Shown here: one piece after another, positions 30,357 to 42,300 of the stretch
Layout: the number at the start of each line of letters is the position of its first letter
Position numbering within the stretch: the stretch's first letter is position 1
NCBI RefSeq assembly: GCF_043290135.1
Contig: NC_134702.1
Coordinates: 192,976,491-193,040,490, forward strand
Direction of reading: 5' to 3'
From: Rhipicephalus microplus
Taxonomy: Eukaryota; Arthropoda; Arachnida; Ixodida; Ixodidae
DNA length: 64,000 nt
Notes under the pieces: model-generated
What the model was told of the DNA's origin: nothing
Seen by the model: the letters and a program-made list of their open reading frames with translations, nothing else
Databases searched by the model: none
Position numbers and translations under genes: made by a program

Positions 30357-33300
30357 GTAAGTTTCTGGGACAAAAATGCTCATGAATATAAAACAAGCTG
30401 CCAGCCTACAACCGATAGAACTTTCACAGGAGAAGCCAATGAACATTGTTCTTGCATCATCATCATCATTATCAGCCTTACTACGTCCGCTGCAGGACAA
30501 AGGCCTCTCCCATGTTCCGCCAGTTAACCCAGTTCTGTGCTTGCTGCTGCCAATTTATACCCGCAAACTTCTTAATCTCATCTGCCCACCTAACCTTCTG
30601 TCTCCCCCTAACCCGCTTCCCTTCTCTGGGAATCCAGTCAGTTACCCTTAATGACCAGCGGTTATCCTGTCTACGCGCTACATGCCCTGCCCATGTCCAT
30701 TTCTTCTTCTTGATTTCAGCTATGATATCCTTAACCCCCGTTTGTTCCCTAATCCACTTTGCTCTCTTCTTGTCTCTTAAGGGGACACGTACCATTTTTC
30801 TTTCCATTGCTCGCTGCGTCGTCCTCAATTTAAGCTGAACGCTCTTTGTAAGTCTCCAGGTTTCTGCTTCATAGCTAAGTACCGGCAAGATACAGAGCAG
30901 AAACCTGGAGACTTGCAATCCATTGTTTTTGCAATCCTTTCTTATTCAATGACAGCCCTTAATGAGTGGCGTCTAACAGGTATACGTGTCTTGCTAAAAG
31001 TCCATGCTGCTGAACTCATCAAGACTACGATGTCTTAGTGAGCTCGATCGATGGTTGGTTTCGCTCAATTTAGGGCTTAACAAAATAGTCACAGTCCCTA
31101 TTTGTAGAGAATGGTGACTGTCCTTTAAGGAGGCGCTATTCTCATTCCGAATCCTCATAGTTTTAACACGATAGCGCTAGAGAGTGTCAGAATGGCCGAG
31201 TGGTCTAAGGCGCCAGACTCAAGGGAAACCTTGCCCAGTGATAGGGGTTGAACGAGGTGCTAGAGAGCTTGTGTCACAGAAAACCCGCCGCTGGCGTCGG
31301 CCGCGTTGGTTTTGAGCGAGAAATCATCTGTGCGTCTGTGACCGAAAGTTCAAGTTACCGAAAAGGCCGCGGGAGGCCGCTACTTGTCCACGCGTGCACG
31401 CGCGATCACACTGAGAAGGGCGCGCGTTCGAAGAAAAAAAAATTGCCCGCAGCTTCCCTCGGGGGAACACTGAGGAGGATGCGGAGCATATAATTGGTTA
31501 ACGGGGTGTTGAAGTGTGACTTACTTGGGTCGATGGCTAAATTGGTTAACGTGGTTGTGAAATGGGGTGTTAAATTGCGACTTACTTGGGTCGATGGCTA
31601 AATTGGTTAACGTGGTTGTAGGAGGGGGTGTTAAATGAGTAAACACGTACACACGTATGCGAAAGGGCGGCGCTGGTCGAAGGGACGTCGATCATTGTGT
31701 TAGTGGATTCGTTGGAATTCATTTCACCGCAACCTTGGACGTCGACGCGCCGTACAAACCAACCGACGAGCGGCAACTGAGCGAGCGAGCGCCGACCTTG
31801 AGTATATATACAGCGCGACGGCGCATGCACTGTCAGCTGTTGAATGTTCTCGAAGCGCGACGGCGCATGCGCGTCCACTGGAGAATCAGGAGAATTGTAG
31901 AATGTTCTCGAAGGGGAGAAGCGCGCGCGGCACAGATGGTGGGTGACGGTGCATGCGCGCGTCAGCTGTCGAATGTTCGAGAAGGAGGAAAAGCGCAACG
32001 GCGCATGCGCGCGCGTCAGCTGCCGATGCTCTCGAAGCGCGACGGCGCATGCGCGCGCGTCAGCTGTCAATGTTCTCGAAGCGTGACGGCGCATGCGCGC
32101 TACATTATACAGCTAGCGAATGTTCGTGAAGAGGAGAAGCGCACGCGGTGTGTAGAGGAGGAAGGGTGCACAGATGGTGGAGGAGTGAAGCGCGCGCGGT
32201 GTGTAGAGGAGGAAGGGATGCACAGATGGTGGAAGAAGGAGGAGGAAGCTTGCGGACGGCGCCGCGCTACAAGCCTCGAGTATTAGATGCTCCGCATCTA
32301 AAAAGTGATGAATGTTACGAGGCGGGGTAGTTTCTTTGTCCTGCCATCCCTCTCTGCATAGCTTCAAGCGCTTTTGTCGGGACGAGAGAAGAGATAATGC
32401 AATTGCAGCATGCGACACACCTTTGTAACTCGATCCACTCGCACTGGACGAATTATTCAAGTTTATGTGGCATTGCATTCGTGCAGCGATAAACTCTTGT
32501 AGTGAATTCACTCCATGGTTATTCGAAAAAAAAGTGTTTCAGGTCCCCTTTAACACACTTTGTTCGACATGTGTTGCGACGAAAACGAGCCCATTCGGCG
32601 ATAATAGGGCACGCTGGTCCAATCCACGCTATGCGTGTTTGTGTGCGTACGTGTGTATGTAACAAAACATATTATTAGGTATGCACTTAGCAGTTGAAGG
32701 GTGACTAGGGGCCGGATTTCGCTATCACGTTCAACTCCTAAAGGAGAAGCTTAAAGGTCCCCTCATTTTTCTTTTACTTCAAGTTCTGTAAGTGCAGCAA
32801 AATGAAAAATGCTAGTTAGACGTGCTATTAGATATAATAGGCTGTTTGAATAGATATGCAAATACATGAATAAATTTTTTGATTGATTGATATGGGGTTT
32901 TAACGTCCCAAAACTAGCATATGATTACGAGAGACACCGTATGCACCCAAAGCTGAGTACACGGGCCTGCAGCATTTTCGCGTTCAATAAGAATACAGCT
33001 ACTGCAGCCTGGATTCGATCCCGCGACCTGCGGGTCAGCAGCCTATAGTACCTTCGCCACTAGACCACATCGGCGGGGCATACATATAGAAGTTGTGTTA
33101 AGGAAACGGGTATTTCATATTTATTCCTTCAAGACAAGAGAATAAAAAAAACGGGAAGAAAGCACAAACTTACACCAACAACACCTAAGTGCTCTCACCC
33201 CCTATTTTTCCGAACTAACCTGTTCAAGTGCCTTCATTTTTCTGTGTATAATTAACGATTCAAAGAACTTTGCTGCTAGAGCACTTCATTATTTTACTTT

Positions 33301-36300
33301 TTTATAATTTAATTGCTGAAAGCAGTGTTCCTGAACACGTGTCTTGATGTCTGTGTACTTTATAGTTGATTGCTAAAAGCTGAATCGCTCAGCAGGAAAG
33401 CTTGTTTTCTACTTTTGTTGAGCTTTTGCTTTTACCTCTTGTTCACCTTTTTGTTTTCCGCGCGTATCGACCTGTTGTGTTATACCCGTCCTGTACGGCG
33501 GCCTTCATGTTCGGAGGATAAAATAACTTGTAAACTAAAAGGAACAAAGTCATCATACAAAATTCACAACTATCGTATAGCATAACTTTACAAGCATAAG
33601 ACGATGTATATTTTAGTGTTCATTATAACTAAATGCAGTAGACATTGCCAAGTGTTTAAATTAATACTTTGTAACATTTTCATTATGTGTACTGAAGAGG
33701 AGATGCCAGAAAATAGGCGTGTTAGTATTCTGTTTATTGATTTCTTTAACAAAAATCTCTTCCGCAAGCCCCGAGATATAAGTAACAGCGCCGACGCACT
33801 GGATACCCCACCAAAAAAAATAAGCGATACGCGTGGTTGGTGACTACCAACTGCTTTATTCCTTCAGTTGTCCATGCATTTACACACGGCAAGGTGGCCT
33901 TTGTACTTGTGCACACAAGTGGTACTTTTTCAAGAAAAAGAAAAATGAAACGCTGATAAAATTGTTGAATGAGATGCGCGAAGACAAGGGCTCGTATTTA
34001 TAAATGTGCAGATGTATTACCGCTACAAAGATTTATTCGTTTCATTTTATTGAAAGCTTGCGAAGCCAGCCATGCCTGCTCTTATGTTATACTGGAAAAT
34101 TATATGTTCCTTTCATTTGACGTGGCATATAATTGTGGGTCTTAAGGGCAATTTGATTGATTGATTAGTGGGGTTTATCATCCCAAAACCACCATATGAT
34201 TATGAGAGGCACCGTATTGGAAGGCTCCAGAAATTTCGACCACCTGGTTTTCTTTAACGTGCACCCAAATTTGAGCACATGGCCCTCCAACATTTCCGCC
34301 TCTATCGGAAATGCAGCCGCCACAGCCGGGATTCAATCCCGCGACCTGCGTGCGGGTCAGCAGCCGAGTATCTTAGCCACTAGACTACCGTGGCGGGGCG
34401 TAGATCTTGAAGGGGCCCTGAAAAACTTTTTTTGTGTAACCATGAAATCAATTCACTGTAAAAGCGTATTGCTTCAAAAAGTCAATGCCGCAAAAATTTT
34501 AAGAGTCTGTCCGGTACGAGCGGAGTTACAAAGATTTTTCACACACTCAATCGCATTCTCCCTTTTCTCGTCGTGACGAAAGCGCTGGAAGCTAAGCAGG
34601 GAGTGATGGGAGGATTATCAAAAACGTCACGCGCGCCTCCGGACCTTGAGCAAATTTTCGTTTTTTTTTCTTCGAATGCGCGGGTTTTTCAGTGTGATCG
34701 CGCGCTCTAAATGAATGGATGAATGGATGGATGGATGGATGGATGGATGGATGGATGGATGGATGGATGGATGGATGGATGGATGGATGGATGGATGGAT
34801 GGATGGATGGATGGATGGATGGATGGATGGATGGATAGGTGGATTGATGGATGGATGGATGGATGGATGGATGGATGGATGGATGGATGTACCCTTTAGA
34901 TCGGGCAGTGGCTAGCGCCACCAAGCCCTATTACTTAATGAACCAAAAACTTAATTTACTTTTTCCCTAAAATAGTGAGGTTGAGAATTCGTACTTTATA
35001 GCGAAGGGTTCAATTTTCACTCGTGCCTTGATTTTGCTACCAATCAGATAACCTCCTTCTAGTTAATTCTACCCGCTTAAAGTCTATTTTGGCCTCACTG
35101 CTCCTAAGCCCCAGTGCTTTGAAAAACTCTGCGCCATCAACCTGAACTACAGGGTGAAGCCCTTTACAGAACATTATCAAGAGTTCGGCAGTTTCTTCTT
35201 CCTCTCCACACGCACTGCATACCGTGTCTACCCCTTCGTATTTGGCCCGATATGTCTTTGTTCGCAATACTCCCGTCTGGGCCTCAAACAGTAGAGAACT
35301 TCCCGAGTATTATCATAGATCCTTTCCTTGGCTATTTTCTGCTTAAAAGTTCGATACATCTCTAGTGCGGACTTTTTAATCATGCCAATTCTCCACATAT
35401 CGGTCTCAGCTTCCTTCACCTTCTTCTTAACCGATAATTGTTTTGGTTTGGCCCCCTGCTGTTTTTCAAGTATTTCCCAGTCAATTTTCTGATTCGCTTC
35501 CGCCATTTTGTATCGACATTCTTCATGTACAAGTAGCTGAATACCTTCCTAGCCCAACGCTCCTCCCCCATCTCTCTCTATCGCTTCTCACATTTTATCT
35601 TGCTGCTAGCTTTCCTGCCCTCAAATGATGCTCATCCCATATCACCTTGTACTCCCTGATTTGGTGTATTCCCGTGAGCTCCTAAGGCAATCCTACCTAT
35701 TCCACGTAATTTCTAATCTTGCTTGAACTTCTAATCTCATGCACAAGACCGCATTGCCGAACGTCATACCAGGAACCATGACCCCTTTCCATATTCCTGT
35801 CACAACATCATACCTACTGTACTTCCACAGTACCCTGTTGTTCATTACCGCTGCATTCCTGTTACCTTAAGTCGACACGTATATTTCGTGTTCTCTTAGG
35901 TACTCGGCCCCGTTGTTTATTCATACGCCCAGATATTTGTATTTATCTGTTATCTCTAGCGTGACCTCCTGTATTCTAAGCTCACTACCTTCATTGTCAT
36001 TAAAAATCATGACTGCTGATTTTTTCTTACTGAATCTGAAATCTAACCTATCTTCCTCATTACCGCAGATGTCCACCAATCTCTGCAAATCTTCCTTGTT
36101 GTCGGCCATTAGCACAATATCATCTGCGTACATCAATGCTGGTAGTGCCTGTTCAATGAGTTTTCCTTGTTTGACGAAAGAAAGGTTGAAGCCCAGTCCA
36201 CTTCCCTCTAATTTGGCCTCTAATCCTTGTAGGTACATCAAGAATAACACGGGTGACAGCGGACAACCCTGCCTAAGCCCCCGTTTCACCTCTGTGGGCT

Positions 36301-39300
36301 TAGATACCTGTTTTTTCCATTTTAAAACTACCTTGTTACATTTATAGTTCTCCTTAAAAAAATTAGTGATTACATCTTCCACGCCTAGTGTGTCCAGTAT
36401 TCCCCACAATTCCTCTTGATCCACGCTATCGTACGCTTCCTTGATATCCAAAAATGCTAGCCACAGGGGCCTGTGTTCCTTTTTTGCTATATCGATGCAC
36501 CGTGTCAGTGAGAACAGATTGTCTTCCAACCTCCTGTGTTTCCGAAACCCATTTTGCAGTTCCCCCAGCACCCCCTCATCCTCTATTTATGCCTGCAGTC
36601 TTTCCTTTATAATCTGCGTCGCCAGCCTGTAGACCACTGATGTTACTGTTATAGGACGGTAGTTGTTTATTACAGCTTTGTCCCCCTTTTCTTTATAGAT
36701 CATGCTCATCCAGCTAAGTTTTCATTCATCGGGAACTTCACCATCGATTATTATTTTGCTAACTGCCTCTCTCAAAGCCTGCTTAGACTTCGGACCTATT
36801 GTCTTTATCAGCATAATTGGAATGCCATCTGGGCCTGTTGATGTAATACTAGGAACTCTCTTTTCAGCCCTTTCCTATTCTCGTTGTCAGAACGGTGCCA
36901 ATGCGCCACTTCATTCTTCCTTGTATTTGTGGTGCATAAAGCACTTCGTTCTTAAAATGTTTCCGTCACTCTTGTTAGTATATATTCAATAGCTTCGTCT
37001 CTTCTAGCCTAGCACCTTGAGATGTAGTTATGAACCTCAGCTCTAGGATCGTCTTATTTCTTAGGGTGTTTAGATGGTTCCAAAATTTCGCAGCTGCCTT
37101 TCTCTCTTTTTTATGTACTTCTGCCAGCCACTGAGCTCCCTTTCTTCTAATCTTTTCATTTATCAGAAGGAATGCATTTCTTCTACAGCTTAGAACAATT
37201 TCCCATTCTCTTTCAACATCATCTGTCGGTTGACACCACTGCTTAGCATGTCTGTGTTCCCTAGAGGCTTTCTGACGTTTTGCTATGGCTCTCTTACCTT
37301 ACTCATCTCACCAACTTTTGAATTTATGTCTTCTTTTCCGGGGTTACTCGCCACGTGCCTGAACAAGCTCTAGCTCAGTCTAATTAAATTTGTGTATGTC
37401 CGCACTGTTTCATTATCCTCAGTGATTACTATCTCAATTTGTTGAGTGGCTATTTCAATTTGCCTTTCTGAATAAAAATTTTCCTGTAGTTGCTCATCTT
37501 GTCACCTTCCCACTTTCACTGCTCTTCCAAAACTTAGCTTGATACGTTTGTGATCACTACCCAGACTTCGGGAGCCACCTTCATCTATGTGCATTCCCCT
37601 GAGCTTATCATACATCCTATGGGACAACAGTGCGTAATATATCGTCGACTTGCGTGGACAAGTCGCGGCCTCCCGCAGCGATCTGTGCAACGACCGAGCG
37701 CGCCATGTTCAAATCAGCCAATGGCTGATACTCTCGGAATAGATGGGCTTACTACGAGTGATTTTTAGGCGAATTCCGTGATTTGTCGAAAGAAGAGAAA
37801 GCACTTTTAGCAGACTTTAGCTAGGTGATCGTTTTCCATGTCCTCTCTTATATGTATGATAGCCAGCGAAACGCAACCTTGGTTACCCTTATTGCCTTTT
37901 ACATTTCTGTCACTTCTCCGTTATAGTGGAGTTTGTCTCAACATAATAACTTTCTCAAATAGCCAGTCAATCTAAGTGCATTTTTCTGTTCAGTGTATGT
38001 TATGGAGAGATAATTGATTCGTATCAATACAGAAATCAATTGTGTTATAATAATGAAGCTTTATATGCATAAGAAATTCGGATATCGTACAATGAAGTTT
38101 GCACGATCATGCGCATTGCATTTTATTGGAAAGGTGAGTTTGGACTGTTCCATGACCCCGTCCAGGACGTTAACACTAGGTAGCGGCTAACCGTGTGGGT
38201 GTGGCATCTTCGGCAGTGTATGTGCATGGCGGCCCGAGCCTTTACTTTCATTTCGTGCCGCACATGTACGCTATTCGTGTTAACTTACAAGCTCGCCTAA
38301 TTTTCTGTGACTATACTTTCATTTCAGTGTTTCCCTTTTGAGTCGACCCTGCACCAGATTTACCGCAATTTCGAGTATGACCCATACTTTGGAGGAGATG
38401 CAAAATGCGTCAGAACAGGTTCCACTGGAGATCTCGTCGACTCGTCCCTGAATACCACCTTCGCATACGGCACTGAAGGCCTACTGTAAGCAAAACGTAC
38501 TCTTTGAGAGCACTACTGAAGGTTATAGCAAACAAAGGTTGTAGAGAATTTCGCAAAAGAGACTCCATACCAATTCTCAAAGCACGTAACGGACTGAGCG
38601 TATGGTGCTGCATGTAGTCGTACATACGGTTAGCCGTGTTACATCTTTGTGTGACTAGACCACTAAGAATGACCAATACATGTATAAGTTAGCCCATTTA
38701 AGCCAGTGTTTCTACTATGCGAATGATACCATGGTCTTCAAGCAGCGTAATAATAAATCTCTGAAAATTGTGGTCGTGTGACGCGAAATTTTCTGATTAT
38801 AGGTTTTTATGACAGTTTCAGAGTGAAAGCTGTTGCGAGATCACAGGGATATGTTTAGTTGTCAGCTGATTTTTTTCCATAACAACTATCGCGCGAAATA
38901 GCTATAATGTAAAAAGCACCGAAAATACATTGAGACTCAAACCCATCCACTCTGCATGGCAGCTCAGCATTCTACCATTGAGCTGCACCGGTGCTCAAAA
39001 CTCAGTTGAAAACTGACCCTGTGAAGGCTTTATGGAATAGCGTTGACCTGCGTAAGAAAATGCGTTCACATGTGCATTAAACCGTTTTAAAACTGTTACG
39101 TAACAACCACACGTCAGACAATGTCAATCAGGTAATGAGTGAACGTGGAATGCTCCAGCTCCTTACAAGATTCTCAGTATAATTCTTAATGAACACAGTA
39201 ACAGCATCAACAAAGTGAGCATTGACTCTTAAAAATTTTAGCGTGTGCAATGGTTGTGTGACGAATAACAAGTAATAGCACAGTGGATTGCTCGAGCTCC

Positions 39301-42300
39301 TTACAAGAGCCTCAGTATAATTCTTAGAGAACACAGTCACAGCCTCAACAAAGCGAGCACAATCTCCTAAAATTTTTATCGTGTACTGTGCTTGTGTGAC
39401 GAATGACAAATAAAAGCACAAGGCGCACTTTCCTCTTTTTTATTTCTCATTTCTTATCACCAGTGCAGGGTCACAAACCGAACGTTCGTCTAGTTAACAT
39501 CTCGGGCTTTCATCTTTTTCGCCTTTCTCTTTTAATAGTACACATATTATTTTATCTATACGGCGTAGTGGATGCTATACAAGTGTGTTTTTAATAATTT
39601 CCTGCAGTGTATTTAAAAAAGCTCAAGAAAGTTGGCTGTTCCAGCTGTCGCTGTGACTGTGCTAGGCGTTCCGCGCAGGCCTGGCCGTACGTCACGCACA
39701 AGTTTACATCATAGCACATTTACGGTTGATTGAACTGACACGATATGGCGAAGCGCGTTAGAACTTCCGTAGCACAGCTGCGTGTCACCTGTCCAAAGGA
39801 CAGACGTCTCGTATAACATCACGTACCCGCCATTCAATTTGCCTAAAAAACAAGGTTTTGTTTGACGTCGTGTAATGAGTATCGCTATTTAGGCAGTTGT
39901 GTTGCTCCGGGCTATGGAGGCCGTAATGGCAAAGCAAGCGGCGGCAACGTTGGCCTTGCGGGGAAAGTTTAGGTCCAGGATTTAAAGCTACTTGAGGTAG
40001 GCCGTCAGAGCTTTTGCCAAGGGCGCAATCTCACAACCGCCCTTAGAGATCCGTCGGGACAAGAATATCGAGTCACGCATACTCATTTGGTTCAATGCTC
40101 AAATACAATGGATTCAAAACGCCCCCCCCCTTCCCCCTTGCACGACCTCAGTAAGTCGGGTGAGTCTGCTTTATCTGCAGCAGGACTAGTGGGCTGTGTA
40201 GCTAGCGGTGGTGGAGGCTGAGGTTTTTGAGTTGAGAGTCGGGACCCCCCAGTCTCGTACAATGAGCTCACATTTGGGTAGGGCCAAGTACCCTCCAATA
40301 GAGCAAAAATTAAGCAGGCTATAGCCTCTGATATTCAGGTTGCTTCACGTCAAAGTGCACTTAAACCCCGCGCTACCGCACAATATATATCTGGAAATAG
40401 CACCGCCAGTGCATTTTCGTTGCGCAAGGATATAGTCAATGTATGGTAAACTGCTGTTTATAGCTCAAAGGGCCAGCGATGCAGAAGAGACTTGGTGTTT
40501 CCGTTTCTACTGGCTCGTACGAGTGACTATCCCGAAGCGGACAAGAGAGCTTTTCGAGGGGCCGCATTCTAGTTTTGCCATCCATGCATTGGTTGGCACG
40601 TGTGACTGGAGTTAACTTACGCCATACTGCTTAGCGGTGTTTGCTATACTGACAGAACTGCTCTGCCGAAGCCAGTGTCAACGGTGGCGTGTCGTTATGC
40701 TAGTGAGCTCATTGTGAGGTTTCTGCTCTGGTAACGAGACAACAATGCTTTTTGATGTCCCAAATTTCTGCTGAAGGTATTATAGTTTTTGCCAACCGAC
40801 GTGTTTTTTATACATATCTTGTATTTCCATCTTGCAGAATAATTTTTATCAAAGTATTCACAGCTAAAAACGATATACATTATTAGTGTTTTTTAACAGC
40901 GAATATTTGAAACTCTCGACAGACGCAAAAAGTAAACGCTGCTGCGGGAGCTTGCAAGTTTTGGCATTAGGGTAGCACATTGCTGGCTCGCGTTTGGTCT
41001 ATACAATACGAAGCGAGTCTCCTAACCATCAGTGATGGTAATCGTTAGCGCACTACACGCCTGATTCTTCATTTTCGGTGGTCGCTTTGCGACTGCGTCA
41101 TGCTGCTTAGTATGCTGATTAAAACAATCGATAAAAAGCCCTTTTACTGGAGATTTTATACTTGCTAGTGTTATCTCTGACAAAACATTTTATTGCGAGC
41201 TGCACCCAGTTATAACAACAATGCCCCTGAATGTCGTTGTGACGCGGCTGGTAATAGCGCCGACTGAAGAGCGACCACTTACGATACAGAAATGCATTAT
41301 TACAGATTGCAGAGCACTATTTGTTATGTTAGACCCGATTTTCACGACTGTCTTTACGAGTTCGTTGTACATTATTTTCGGGGGATGTTATCAGTGTGTC
41401 GCTTAGGCTTAGTGTGTTTTCTGAATCCATGACACCCATTTTTTCAAACATCGCAAATAAAAGGTTATACTTAGGTAAGGCATTTATTATTTTGCTCATG
41501 TGAGTTATACACTTTGTTACACATATTTTTTTTTTCTTGCAGAGATGTCACAATTACTTTAATGTCGTCACCCGGATACACGGCTAAAAATGTGATCTAC
41601 TATCAACCAAGGAACAGTAAGTAGGTTCCTCAATTTGTAAAATAACTGGTAGAAGATAAAGGAACTACCGAATTTTCCTAGTCCTCTATATAACCTGTGA
41701 TTGTTTATTACGTGAACACATTGCGTGTATTGAATACTGGAGTTGACCCGAAATGCAGGCACGCACGTGATAGCTGCTTTAGCTGTCAGCAATATTATCG
41801 CGATGAGTTACGGTTAGTTTTGTTCACTGCTAGGCGCCACCTTTTCACAATAATCTCCAATTTGATCTGTATTGCGCGAGCTGCAGGTTGCAGGTCCCAT
41901 GCTTACCCGGCCGCAAGTTATCGTTTCATGCACTTCCCTTTAATTCCATTTACAATATATTTACTGCAAAAAACTTCTCTTCTACATTTCTCCACTGTCA
42001 CACCGGTCCCGTTAATTAGGGAGGCGATCGCCGGGCTAATTCCAAGGGCCGAAGTATTGGCCCCCCGAACCGCACCACGAAAGCGTGGACAATTTAGAAG
42101 TGGTCCTTTTTGGCGCGCCAGCGGACGCCGGCTGTGGCCCAAAGAACAAGTCAGAGCCGAGGTTGATAAACAAAACAAATATTATATTCTCAAAATTGGC
42201 AGATCGAAAACAATACACAAGAATGCACACTCCACAATAGTTACATACAACACGTCACCAATCAAACAACGTACTACACAGTACAATCGGCCACACTCGA

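Larger units (their letters stand above)
34890..37650 (-). mobile_element. CR1-like LINE, 5'-truncated copy in lipocalin intron 1
   Basis: It contains ORF2 from the end of the endonuclease (37.65-37.5 kb) through RT to the C-terminus and 3' UTR. RT text includes [58 protein letters not shown] and the catalytic [10 protein letters not shown]. The C-terminus has [18 protein letters not shown]. Multiple frameshifts make it inactive. It aligns along its length with 53041-55700. It lies antisense to the lipocalin gene. Confidence 0.88.

Noticed and set aside
31186..31224. Functional tRNA-Leu gene
   Set aside because: T arm and 3' acceptor strand are absent in the following 100 bp.
34196..34576. 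Frames reading [19 protein letters not shown] (also 13617, 50149)
   Set aside because: They are translations of the SINE body, repeated wherever the SINE occurs; not a protein family.
34592..34924. Frames of repeated HPSI or MDGW residues (also at 52789-53085)
   Set aside because: They are translations of the (GATG)n arrays that form LINE tails.
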